This document shows, piece by piece, positions 38,201 through 45,656 of a DNA stretch of 64,000 bases; positions within the stretch are counted from its first letter, which is position 1; each line of letters opens with the position of its first letter. Origin of the DNA: Plesiocystis pacifica SIR-1 (GTDB lineage Bacteria > Myxococcota_A > Polyangia > Nannocystales > Nannocystaceae). The notes below the pieces were generated by a model. That model made no database searches. It was not told the DNA's origin and saw nothing but the letters and a program-made list of their open reading frames with translations. The stretch lies in NCBI RefSeq assembly GCF_000170895.1, contig NZ_ABCS01000001.1, positions 62,001-126,000 of the forward strand. Direction: 5' to 3'. Position numbers and translations under genes: made by a program.

Positions 38201-39862
38201 ATGTCGACCTCTCGTCGCAACTTTCTGCGCGCCGCGAGCGTGGCGGCAGGGGCGGGCGCCCTGTCTGCCTCCAGCCCGCGCCAGGCCTGGGCCGACCCGG
38301 CGGGCAGCCGCGAGCCCGCGCCGGTCAAGCCGCCGCCCAGCGGGGACGTCGGCCTGCTCGCGGGCAGCCCTCTCCTCGACGCCGAGGCCCTGGCGACGGC
38401 GGCGATCGACGCGGCCCTGAAGGCGGGCGCCAGCTACGCCGACGCGCGCCTGGTCTCGTGGCGGCGGGAGAGCCTGAGCGTCCGCGACGAGCACATCCGC
38501 AACGTCCGGCGGACCAGCGAGTTCGGCCTCGGGCTGCGGGTCATCGCCGACGGGGCCTGGGGTTTTGCGGCGACTCACCGTGTCGCCCCGGCCTCGAAGA
38601 CGGCGGTCGAGACCATGCAGGCCCTGGCCAAGCAGGCCGTGGGCGCGGCGAAGATCAACGCGGCCCTGCGCGCGCAGCCGGTGGAGCTCGCTCCGATGTC
38701 GCCCCTGGTCGGCCAGTGGGTGGCGCCCCACGGCGTCGACCCCTTCACCGTCTCGCCCAAGGACAAGGCCGACGTGCTGATCGCCGCGACCAAGGCGGCG
38801 CTGGCCGTGCCCGGGGTGCTGCACGCGACCGCGGGAGTCCAGGCTCAGCGCGAGGAAAAGTTGTTCCTCAGCTCCGAGGGCGCGCGCATCCATCAGCTGA
38901 TGTTCCGGATCTTGCCGAGCCTGTCGGCGATGGCCGTCAGCCGTCGCCTCGGGCGCTTCGCCAGCCGCAACCACGAGATCGCGCCGATGCTCGCGGGCTG
39001 GGAGCACGTCACCGACGCCAAGCTCGACCTCGACGCCCCGCAGATCGGCGAGGACGCGGTCCGCAAGCTCCACGCCGAGGCCGTCGAGCCCGGGGAGCAG
39101 ACCGTCATCCTCGCGCCCAGCAACCTGTGGCTGACGATCCACGAGAGCATCGGCCACCCCACGGAGCTCGATCGGGCCCTGGGCCTCGAGGCCAACTACG
39201 CCGGGACGAGCTTCATGGATCCGGCCAAGACCGGCAGCCTCGAGCTCGGCGGCGAGCCCATCGACTTCATCGCCGATCGCACGCAGCCCGGCGGCCTGGC
39301 GACCTGCGCCTGGGACGACGACGGCGCGGCCACGGAGCGCTGGGACCTGGTCAAGGATGGCAAGCTCGTCGACTGGCAGACGACCCGGGACCAGGCCCAC
39401 TGGATCCGCGACAAAACCGGCGACAAGGACGGCCACGCCTGCAGCTACGGCGACTCCTACGCCAGCGTGGCCTTCCAGCGCATGCCCAACATCTCGCTGA
39501 TGCCGGGCAAGGAGGGCTACACCACCGAGGACCTGATCAACGCCACCGAGGACGGCATCCTGATCAGCGGTCGGGGCAGCTGGTCCATCGACCACCAGCG
39601 CTACAACTTCCAGTTCTCCGGGCAGCAGTTTTGGAAGATCGAGAAGGGCCGCCTGGCCAGGCCCCTGCGCGACGTCGCCTACCAGGCCAACACCGTCGAC
39701 TTTTGGAAGTCCTGCGACATGCTCGGCGGCGAGGGCAGCTTCCGCCTGGGCGGGAGCTTTGGCGACGGCAAGGGCGAGCCCGGGCAGCGCAACGCGGTCA
39801 GCCATGGCTGCCCGCCGGCCCGCTTCCGCGTCAACGTGGTCAACACCGGAGAGAACTCGTAA
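38201..39862 (+). CDS. TldD-family metalloprotease homologue with Tat signal
   Basis: 553 residues. The N-terminus is a twin-arginine signal (STSRRNFLRAASVAAGAGALSA), so the protein is exported folded. The body is TldD/PmbA: zinc motif HESIGH (His314, Glu315, His319) and a conserved Cys537 in SHGCP near the C-terminus. TldD forms a heterodimer with TldE and removes leader peptides or degrades unfolded peptides. TAATG overlap with the TldE-like gene shows coupling. Exported TldD homologues are unusual relative to the cytoplasmic E. coli protein. Confidence 0.92.
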   Translation: MSTSRRNFLRAASVAAGAGALSASSPRQAWADPAGSREPAPVKPPPSGDVGLLAGSPLLDAEALATAAIDAALKAGASYADARLVSWRRESLSVRDEHIRNVRRTSEFGLGLRVIADGAWGFAATHRVAPASKTAVETMQALAKQAVGAAKINAALRAQPVELAPMSPLVGQWVAPHGVDPFTVSPKDKADVLIAATKAALAVPGVLHATAGVQAQREEKLFLSSEGARIHQLMFRILPSLSAMAVSRRLGRFASRNHEIAPMLAGWEHVTDAKLDLDAPQIGEDAVRKLHAEAVEPGEQTVILAPSNLWLTIHESIGHPTELDRALGLEANYAGTSFMDPAKTGSLELGGEPIDFIADRTQPGGLATCAWDDDGAATERWDLVKDGKLVDWQTTRDQAHWIRDKTGDKDGHACSYGDSYASVAFQRMPNISLMPGKEGYTTEDLINATEDGILISGRGSWSIDHQRYNFQFSGQQFWKIEKGRLARPLRDVAYQANTVDFWKSCDMLGGEGSFRLGGSFGDGKGEPGQRNAVSHGCPPARFRVNVVNTGENS

Positions 39863-41190
39863 TGGCGACCCTGACCAAAAAACGCGCCAAGGCCATCGCC
39901 GACACCCTGCTCGGGGCGGCCATGGCCCCCGAGGTGGTGGTCCGCGTGCGCGACCGCGTCGAGGGCAACACCCGCTTCGCCAACGGCCAGCCGACCACTC
40001 AGGGCGACGTCGAGCGCCTCGAGATCTCGGTCACCGCGTCCATCCAGGGGCGCTCGGCCACGGTCACGAGCAACCGCGACGACAAAGACTCGCTGACGGC
40101 GCTGATGGCCGAGGCCGAGGAGCTCGCGGTGCTCAGCCCGGAGAACCCCGAGCACGTGCCCCCCGTGGGCGAGGCCCGGACCCTGAGCGTCGACGGCCAC
40201 GACAAGGCCACGGCCAAGCTCGGCGCCAAGCAGCGCCTGACCCGGGTCGCCGACGCCGTCAAGGTGGCCAAGGACGCCGGGGTCGAGGCGGCGGGCTTTT
40301 TCCAGCACCACGAGGAGAGCTACGCCGTGGCCACGAGCGCGGGGGGCTTCCAGTTTTGGCAGGGCACCGAGGCCTCGCTCTCGGTCACCTGCCGGACCGA
40401 GGACGGCTCGGGCAGCGGGCGCGGCTCGGGGGTCTCGCACCTCGCCAAGGCCGTCGAGGGCGGGCCGATCGCGGCCGTCGCCGCGGAGAAGGCCGACCTG
40501 TCCCAGAGCCCCAAGGCCATCGACACCGGCCGGCAGCTGGTCATCCTCGAGGCCCAGGCCGTCGCCGATCTGCTCAGCTTCTTCGTCGGCTCGTTGGACG
40601 CGCGCGCGGCCGACGAGGGCCGGAGCTTCTTCGCCCGCAAGGACGGGGGCAACCGCATCGGCGAGGAGCTGTTCCACACCAGCGTCAACCTGCGCTCGAA
40701 CCCCGCCGACCCCGACCACCCCTCGCGGCCCTTCGCCAGCGACGGGCAGGCCCACAAGGTGACGCAGTGGGTGAGCGACGGCGTGCTGCGCGAGCTGACC
40801 CGCTCGCGCTACTGGGCGCAGCAGCAAAAGGCCCAGCCCGTGAGCGCGCCGGGTTCGCTGTTCATGGACGGGGCCGACGTCGAGCTCCTCGACCTGGTCC
40901 GCGCCGTCGACCGGGCCGTGCTGGTCACGCGCTTTTGGTACAACCGCATGCTCGAGCCCCGCTCGATCCTGGTCACGGGCCTGACACGGGACGGAACCTT
41001 CTTGGTCGAGCAGGGCAAGATCACCACGGCGGTCAAGAACTTCCGCTACAACGACAGCCCCGTGACGATGTTGAGCAACGTCCTCGCCCTCGGCCGACCC
41101 CAGCGGGTGATGAGCCGCGGGATGGTCATGGTCGTCCCGCCCATGGTGGTGCGCGACTTCAACTTCTCGAGTCTGTCCGACGCCGTGTGA
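39862..41190 (+). CDS. TldE/PmbA-family partner protein
   Basis: 442 residues from ATG 39862. TldD/PmbA fold without the HExxxH zinc motif, as expected for the non-catalytic TldE half: N-terminal GNTRFANGQPTTQGD, central SFFARKDGGNRIGEELF, C-terminal ITTAVKNFRYNDSP and SLSDAV. No Tat or Sec signal is present, although its TldD partner has a Tat signal. Starts inside the TAATG junction and ends in a TGATG junction with the HAD gene, so all three are translationally coupled. Confidence 0.9.
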   Translation: MATLTKKRAKAIADTLLGAAMAPEVVVRVRDRVEGNTRFANGQPTTQGDVERLEISVTASIQGRSATVTSNRDDKDSLTALMAEAEELAVLSPENPEHVPPVGEARTLSVDGHDKATAKLGAKQRLTRVADAVKVAKDAGVEAAGFFQHHEESYAVATSAGGFQFWQGTEASLSVTCRTEDGSGSGRGSGVSHLAKAVEGGPIAAVAAEKADLSQSPKAIDTGRQLVILEAQAVADLLSFFVGSLDARAADEGRSFFARKDGGNRIGEELFHTSVNLRSNPADPDHPSRPFASDGQAHKVTQWVSDGVLRELTRSRYWAQQQKAQPVSAPGSLFMDGADVELLDLVRAVDRAVLVTRFWYNRMLEPRSILVTGLTRDGTFLVEQGKITTAVKNFRYNDSPVTMLSNVLALGRPQRVMSRGMVMVVPPMVVRDFNFSSLSDAV

Positions 41191-41855
41191 TGGCCGCGCC
41201 CTCGCTTTCCTTCCCCTTCCTCGAGTCCTTCAGCTGCGCGATCTTCGACTGCGACGGGGTCCTGCTCGACTCCAACGCCGTCAAGGTCGAGGCCTTCGAG
41301 CGGACCCTCGTCGACGAGGACCCCGACCTGGTCGCGGCCTTCATCGACGAGCACCGACGCACCGGCGGGGTCTCGCGCTACGCCAAGCTGCGCCGCTTCT
41401 ACACCGAGCTGGCGACGGTCGCCGAGCCCGAGCTGGCCATCGAGTCCGCCCTGCGCCGCTTCTCTGCCGCTTGCCGCGAGGGCCTGCGCGCGTGCCAGCC
41501 CGTGGCCGGGGCGCGGGAGCTGATCGCCGCCCTGGTCGCGCGCCGGGTGCCGCTGCACGTCGTCAGCGGCGGCGACCAGGACGAGGTCCGCGAGGCCCTC
41601 GAGCACCACGGCCTGGCGGAGCGCTTCGCCGGGATCCACGGCAGCCCCACGCCCAAGCGCGAGCACCTCGAGCGCCTGCGTGCGGACGGCGACCTGCTGC
41701 CCGGCGGCGTGTACCTTGGAGACGCGCGCCTGGACATGGAGCTGGCCGAGGCCTTCGGGCTCAGCTTCATCTTCGTCGCGGGCGTGAGCGACTGGCCCGA
41801 GGGGCGCGAGGTCGCGCGGGCGCGCGGCCACCGGGTCGTCGAGGACCTTCGCTAA
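41190..41855 (+). CDS. HAD-superfamily phosphatase (phosphoglycolate-phosphatase-like)
   Basis: 221 residues. Motif I FDCDGVLLDSN gives nucleophile Asp20 and Asp22; a helical cap follows (about 30-95); motif II LHVVSGGDQ and motif IV YLGDARLDMELAE complete a HAD phosphatase active site. Soluble and cytoplasmic; substrate not predictable. Coupled to the TldE-like gene through TGATG. Confidence 0.88.
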   Translation: MAAPSLSFPFLESFSCAIFDCDGVLLDSNAVKVEAFERTLVDEDPDLVAAFIDEHRRTGGVSRYAKLRRFYTELATVAEPELAIESALRRFSAACREGLRACQPVAGARELIAALVARRVPLHVVSGGDQDEVREALEHHGLAERFAGIHGSPTPKREHLERLRADGDLLPGGVYLGDARLDMELAEAFGLSFIFVAGVSDWPEGREVARARGHRVVEDLR

Positions 41856-41862
41856 ACCCATC

Positions 41863-42417
41863 ATGGCCGACTCGGACGCGCAGCCAGACCGCAGCTTGCT
41901 CGCCCAGCTCGCGCGCTACGGCAGCCACCACGGGCACCCGCTGAACCGGGCCATCCACCTGCTCGTCGATCCGCTGACCGTGGGGTTGAGCTTCGCCGTG
42001 CTCGATCTGCTGCCGGTGCGCGTGCTCGGGCTGGGGGTCGGGACGCTGGCCTACCTGGGCCTGGCCGTCCACGTGTCGCGCTTGCACGTGTTGGGCGGCG
42101 CGCTGACCTGCGCGTGGATCGGGGCGGCGAGCTGGGCCTTTGCGAGCCTGGCCGCGAGCGCGGGCGGGCTGCGGGTGTGCCTGGGCGTGGGGCTGTGTTT
42201 TTTTGCGCTCCAGCAGCTCGTCGGCCACCAGCTCGTCGAGCGTCGGGCTCCGAGCTACCTGGTCACCCACGCCGGGTTGTCGCGGCTCGAGAGCCTGTGG
42301 GAGAGCGCGGCGACGGGGTCGCTGTACTGGCCGATGCAGGTGTTGTTCGCCCTGGGCTTCGAGGCTCGGCTGGCCGCGCAGCTGCGCGCGGCCGAGGCCC
42401 GGCTGCGCGAGGCCTGA
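41863..42417 (+). CDS. Mpo1-like (DUF962) membrane protein
   Basis: 184 residues with four or five hydrophobic helices. N-terminal YGSHHGHPLNRAIHLLVDP and central LVGHQLVERRAPSYL match the DUF962/Mpo1 pattern of conserved His residues. Yeast Mpo1 is an Fe2+-dependent dioxygenase of 2-hydroxy fatty acids in sphingolipid breakdown; the bacterial role is untested. Myxobacteria do make sphingolipids and hydroxy fatty acids, so a related role is plausible. It begins 7 bp after the HAD gene. Confidence 0.75.
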   Translation: MADSDAQPDRSLLAQLARYGSHHGHPLNRAIHLLVDPLTVGLSFAVLDLLPVRVLGLGVGTLAYLGLAVHVSRLHVLGGALTCAWIGAASWAFASLAASAGGLRVCLGVGLCFFALQQLVGHQLVERRAPSYLVTHAGLSRLESLWESAATGSLYWPMQVLFALGFEARLAAQLRAAEARLREA

Positions 42418-42456
42418 AGCCGTGACAATTTCGGGTTCGGCGGACATGGACTGGGT

Positions 42457-44073
42457 ATGAGCGAAGAACCAGTACGCCGCGCGCTCGGGAATCCTGTCGT
42501 CGTGGGCGCCGTGTTCGCCGCCTTCGGCCTGGGCTGCACGCCGGACTCGATAGACCCCGTCCCCGGGGCGGAGGTGGGCTCGGACGAGGTCGGCGAGTCT
42601 TCCACGGACGGGGACAATGAGAGCTCTTCGAGCGAGGAGTCGGAGACGGAGACGGGGACGGAGACGGAGACGGAGTCGGAGTCGGAGTCGGAGTCGGAGA
42701 CAGAGTCAGAGTCGGAGTCAGAGTCCGAGGGCACGACGGGGTGGGAAGACGAAGCGGGCGAGCCCTTCGAGGTCCCCGATCCCGAGCCGAACCCTGGCCA
42801 AGGATGCGTCATCGAGCCCGGCAGTCACGAAGACACCTGCGCCGGCGCGGACTGCCCGATCACCCTCGACCTGATCGTGAGTTGCGAAGACGATCACTAC
42901 CTCTCCAGCGCGGTCCTCGGCCTGGGCAAGCACGCCATACACCTCGACATGCGCGTCAATCCATTCAAGCGGCGCTCCATTCGGGTCGCCGATGGGCAAG
43001 CCGAGTTCGTGCCCGCCTTCCCCGCGGTCATGGCGATGTCGAGCCAGGCCCCCGACGGCACGATCGTGCGGGGGCTCCCGGACAACGCCTACCTGCGTGA
43101 GACCGCGGAGGGGTGGGACGAGTTCGAGGTCCCGACCTTCACGGAGTCCTTCGCGCCCGAGTACGGCTTTCACCCCATCGTGGACTCGGCCGGCGGGCTC
43201 CACGGCCACTTCGGCGAGTTCTGGGGGGATCGAATCGAGGTCAAATTTGCGTCTCGGCGAGGCCCGGATTCATGGTCGGTCGAGAGCGCGGCCACGCTCG
43301 GTGGAGACTCGAGCATGCACTACATCGGCGTCGACGGGTGGGACCGGCTCTACACCATCATCGGTGGTGGAGACGACCCGGACATCTCCGCGGCCATCTA
43401 CCTGAAGTTCCTCACGGGCTTTCACGGGAACATCGGTGACACCGCTGGCCTGTCGCGTGGGCGCGTCGCCGACCCCGCCAGGCCCTCCGACGGCGCGAGC
43501 CCACCGATCGTGGGCCTTCGCCGAGGGCAAGAGCAGCTCACCGTGCTCTCGATGAGCGAGGTGGAGGACTGGGTGGAGCTGCCCGTGGCTGGGGCCTTCA
43601 CCATCTCCAATACCGAGGCCGCCCACCGCTACTGCGCGACGATGAAGCCCAGTCGAGGCGAGCAGTGCCCGCCTTGCCAGGTCACCCCAGCGGGGATCGA
43701 GCGGTGGGCCTACGACCTCGTGCGCACCCCGGGAGGGCAGCTGTGGGCCACCTGGGTCGAGATCGTGGGGAGCATCGAGGCCGAGTATACGCTCGACGGG
43801 GAGAGCTGCACCGGGACCATCACCAACGCCGAGGCCGTCGGCTCCCTCGAGCTTCGCCGCCTCGAGGTCGACGGCTCGACGCTTCCAGCGTTGACCCTGC
43901 CCCTGCCTGGCCTCGAGCTGCGCAATGGCAAGAGCCGGCACATGGCGGCGACGGCCTACGGCGATCGCGTCGCGGTGCTCGTCCCCATCGCCCAGCGCGA
44001 CGCCGAGCCCACGCCCTTCAACTCGAGCCTCAGCGTGCGCTTGCTGGTCTTCGATACCTCGAAGATCGACTGA
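42457..44073 (+). CDS. Surface lipoprotein with E/S/T repeat linker
   Basis: 538 residues. Lipobox FGLGC (Cys27), then a roughly 70-residue acidic linker dominated by ES and ET dipeptides, then a domain of about 440 residues rich in beta strands and aromatic residues with some Cys (HEDTCAGADCP, RGEQCPPCQV). The body could be a beta-propeller-like fold (repeated blocks FHPIVDSAGGLHGHFG, MHYIGVDGWDRLYTI, YDLVRTPGGQLWATW), but no family is certain. Probably exposed at the cell surface. Confidence 0.75.
   Translation: MSEEPVRRALGNPVVVGAVFAAFGLGCTPDSIDPVPGAEVGSDEVGESSTDGDNESSSSEESETETGTETETESESESESETESESESESEGTTGWEDEAGEPFEVPDPEPNPGQGCVIEPGSHEDTCAGADCPITLDLIVSCEDDHYLSSAVLGLGKHAIHLDMRVNPFKRRSIRVADGQAEFVPAFPAVMAMSSQAPDGTIVRGLPDNAYLRETAEGWDEFEVPTFTESFAPEYGFHPIVDSAGGLHGHFGEFWGDRIEVKFASRRGPDSWSVESAATLGGDSSMHYIGVDGWDRLYTIIGGGDDPDISAAIYLKFLTGFHGNIGDTAGLSRGRVADPARPSDGASPPIVGLRRGQEQLTVLSMSEVEDWVELPVAGAFTISNTEAAHRYCATMKPSRGEQCPPCQVTPAGIERWAYDLVRTPGGQLWATWVEIVGSIEAEYTLDGESCTGTITNAEAVGSLELRRLEVDGSTLPALTLPLPGLELRNGKSRHMAATAYGDRVAVLVPIAQRDAEPTPFNSSLSVRLLVFDTSKID
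42637..42726 (+). repeat. Hexanucleotide repeat tract (15 units of GAGTCG/GAGACG type)
   Basis: Fifteen consecutive 6-bp units, mostly GAGTCG or GAGACG, encode Glu-Ser/Glu-Thr dipeptides in the lipoprotein linker. Because 6 is a multiple of 3, slippage would change linker length without a frameshift. Confidence 0.85.
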
Positions 44074-44148
44074 AGCGCGCTGGCCATGGCCGCTCGAGCG
44101 CCGGCCGAGACGCGAACATGCGAGCCGAGGTCAGAAGCTCGATCAGTC

Positions 44149-44580
44149 CTACACGTTGCCCTCGGCGAGGGCCGGCACGCGCGTCGGCTTGCCGTGGGCG
44201 TCGAGGGCCACGAGCACGAAGTCCCCGCGGGTCGCCAGGTGGCGATCGCCGCTGAGCAGGTCCTCGGCCCACAGCTCCACGCGCACGCGGATGGAGCTGC
44301 GCCCGACCTCGACCACGGTCGCGTCGAGCTCGACGAGCTGGCCCTGGGACACGGGCGCCCAAAAGTCGGTCTTCTCGCTCGAGGCCGTGACGACGGTCCG
44401 CCGGCAGTAGCGCGAGGCGACCACGAAGGCGGCCTTGTCCATGAGCGCGAGGGCCTGGCCGCCGAACAGGGTGCCGTAGTGGTTGGTCTGCTCGGGGAAC
44501 ACCATCTCGATCAGCGAGACGTGGGTGCAGACGCCGGCGGGGACGTGCTGGGTGGTGGGCTTGGTCGGCGCGGTGGTCAT
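44149..44580 (-). CDS. Acyl-CoA thioesterase (YciA/BFIT-like hotdog)
   Basis: 143 residues from ATG 44580, a single hotdog domain of the acyl-CoA hydrolase class: FPEQTNHYGTLFGGQALALMDKAAF (catalytic Asn/Gly-Gly region), ASRYCRRTVVTASSEKTDFWAPV, and a DFVLVALDAHGKP end. Cytoplasmic; hydrolyses acyl-CoAs. Five bp after nrdB, so it rides in the ribonucleotide reductase operon, with no obvious functional link. Confidence 0.88.
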   Translation of the reverse strand: MTTAPTKPTTQHVPAGVCTHVSLIEMVFPEQTNHYGTLFGGQALALMDKAAFVVASRYCRRTVVTASSEKTDFWAPVSQGQLVELDATVVEVGRSSIRVRVELWAEDLLSGDRHLATRGDFVLVALDAHGKPTRVPALAEGNV

Positions 44581-44585
44581 GGGCC

Positions 44586-45656
44586 TCAAAAGTCTGCGTC
44601 GAGATCGATGGTGCCGCTGACGCCGTGCTGGTAGGCCGAGACCCGGCGCTCGAAGAAGTTGGCGAGCTCGGGGATGTCCTGGAGCTCCATGAAGCTCAGC
44701 GGGTTGGTCGAGCCGTAGCGCGTCGCCATGCCCAGGCGCTGGAGGCGCTGGTCGGCGCAGTACTCGAGGTAGGCGCGCAGGTCGGCCACGGTCAGCCCGG
44801 CGACGCCGAGGCCGAGCAGGTCCTCGGCGAAGGCGACCTCGCAGGCGACGGCCTCTTCGATCATCTCGACCACGGCGGCCTCGAGCTCGGCGTCGAACAG
44901 CTCGGGCTCTTGATCGCGGACGACGTCGATGACCGAGAAGGCGAAGGCCATGTGCGCGCTCTCGTCCCGGAACACCCAGTTGGTCCCCGCGGCCAGGCCG
45001 TGCAGCAGCCCGCGCGAGCGCAGGAAGTAGACGTAGGCGAAGGCGCCGTAGAAGAACAGGCCCTCGGTGCAGGCCGCGAAGCAGATCAGGTTGAGCAGGA
45101 ACTGGCGGCGATGGGCCGGCCCGTCGAGGCGCGGGATCGCGGCCACGGTGTCCTGCCACCGCAGGCAAAACTCGGCCTTGCGGCGGATCGAGGGGATGGT
45201 CTCGACGGCGGCGAAGGCCGCGTGGCGCTGGTCGGGGTCGGGCACGTAGGTGTCGAGCAAGGTCAGGTAGAACTGGACGTGCAGGGCCTCCTCGTAGAGC
45301 TGCCGCGACAGGTACATGCGCGCCTCGGGGGCGTTGAGGTGGCGGTAGAGCGAGAGCACGAGGTTGTTGGCGACGATCGAGTCGCCGGTCGCAAAGAAGG
45401 CGACGAGGCGCTGGATCAGGTGGCGCTCGGCGGGCCCCATGCGCTCGGCCAGGTCGCGCAGGTCCGTGGAGAAGTCGACCTCCTCGACGGTCCAGGTGTT
45501 GCGGATGGCCTGGCGGTACTGGGCGTAGAAGTCCGGGTAGGCCATGGGCCGCAAGGTCAGGCAGGTGCCCGGGTCCAGCAGCCGCGGCGGCCGGGCGATG
45601 ACGTCGGCGGTCGAGGGCAGGGGAGGGGCGGGGGCGGGAGCGGGAGCGGCGGTCAT
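44586..45656 (-). CDS. nrdB: Class I ribonucleotide reductase, beta subunit
   Basis: 356 residues. All iron ligands and the radical Tyr line up with the E. coli enzyme: Asp92, Glu123, His126, radical Tyr130 (EALHVQFY), Glu198 (CTEGLF), Glu232 and His235 (DESAHMAF). It makes the tyrosyl radical used by NrdA for dNTP synthesis. ATG 45656 overlaps the nrdA stop by 4 bp (ATGA). There is an Ala/Pro-rich N-terminal tail. No ATP-cone domain at the N-terminus. Confidence 0.95.
   Translation of the reverse strand: MTAAPAPAPAPPLPSTADVIARPPRLLDPGTCLTLRPMAYPDFYAQYRQAIRNTWTVEEVDFSTDLRDLAERMGPAERHLIQRLVAFFATGDSIVANNLVLSLYRHLNAPEARMYLSRQLYEEALHVQFYLTLLDTYVPDPDQRHAAFAAVETIPSIRRKAEFCLRWQDTVAAIPRLDGPAHRRQFLLNLICFAACTEGLFFYGAFAYVYFLRSRGLLHGLAAGTNWVFRDESAHMAFAFSVIDVVRDQEPELFDAELEAAVVEMIEEAVACEVAFAEDLLGLGVAGLTVADLRAYLEYCADQRLQRLGMATRYGSTNPLSFMELQDIPELANFFERRVSAYQHGVSGTIDLDADF

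Noticed and set aside
42637-42726. Direct repeats as a CRISPR array
   Set aside because: Units are 6 bp, contiguous, in frame with a lipoprotein linker and have no spacers.
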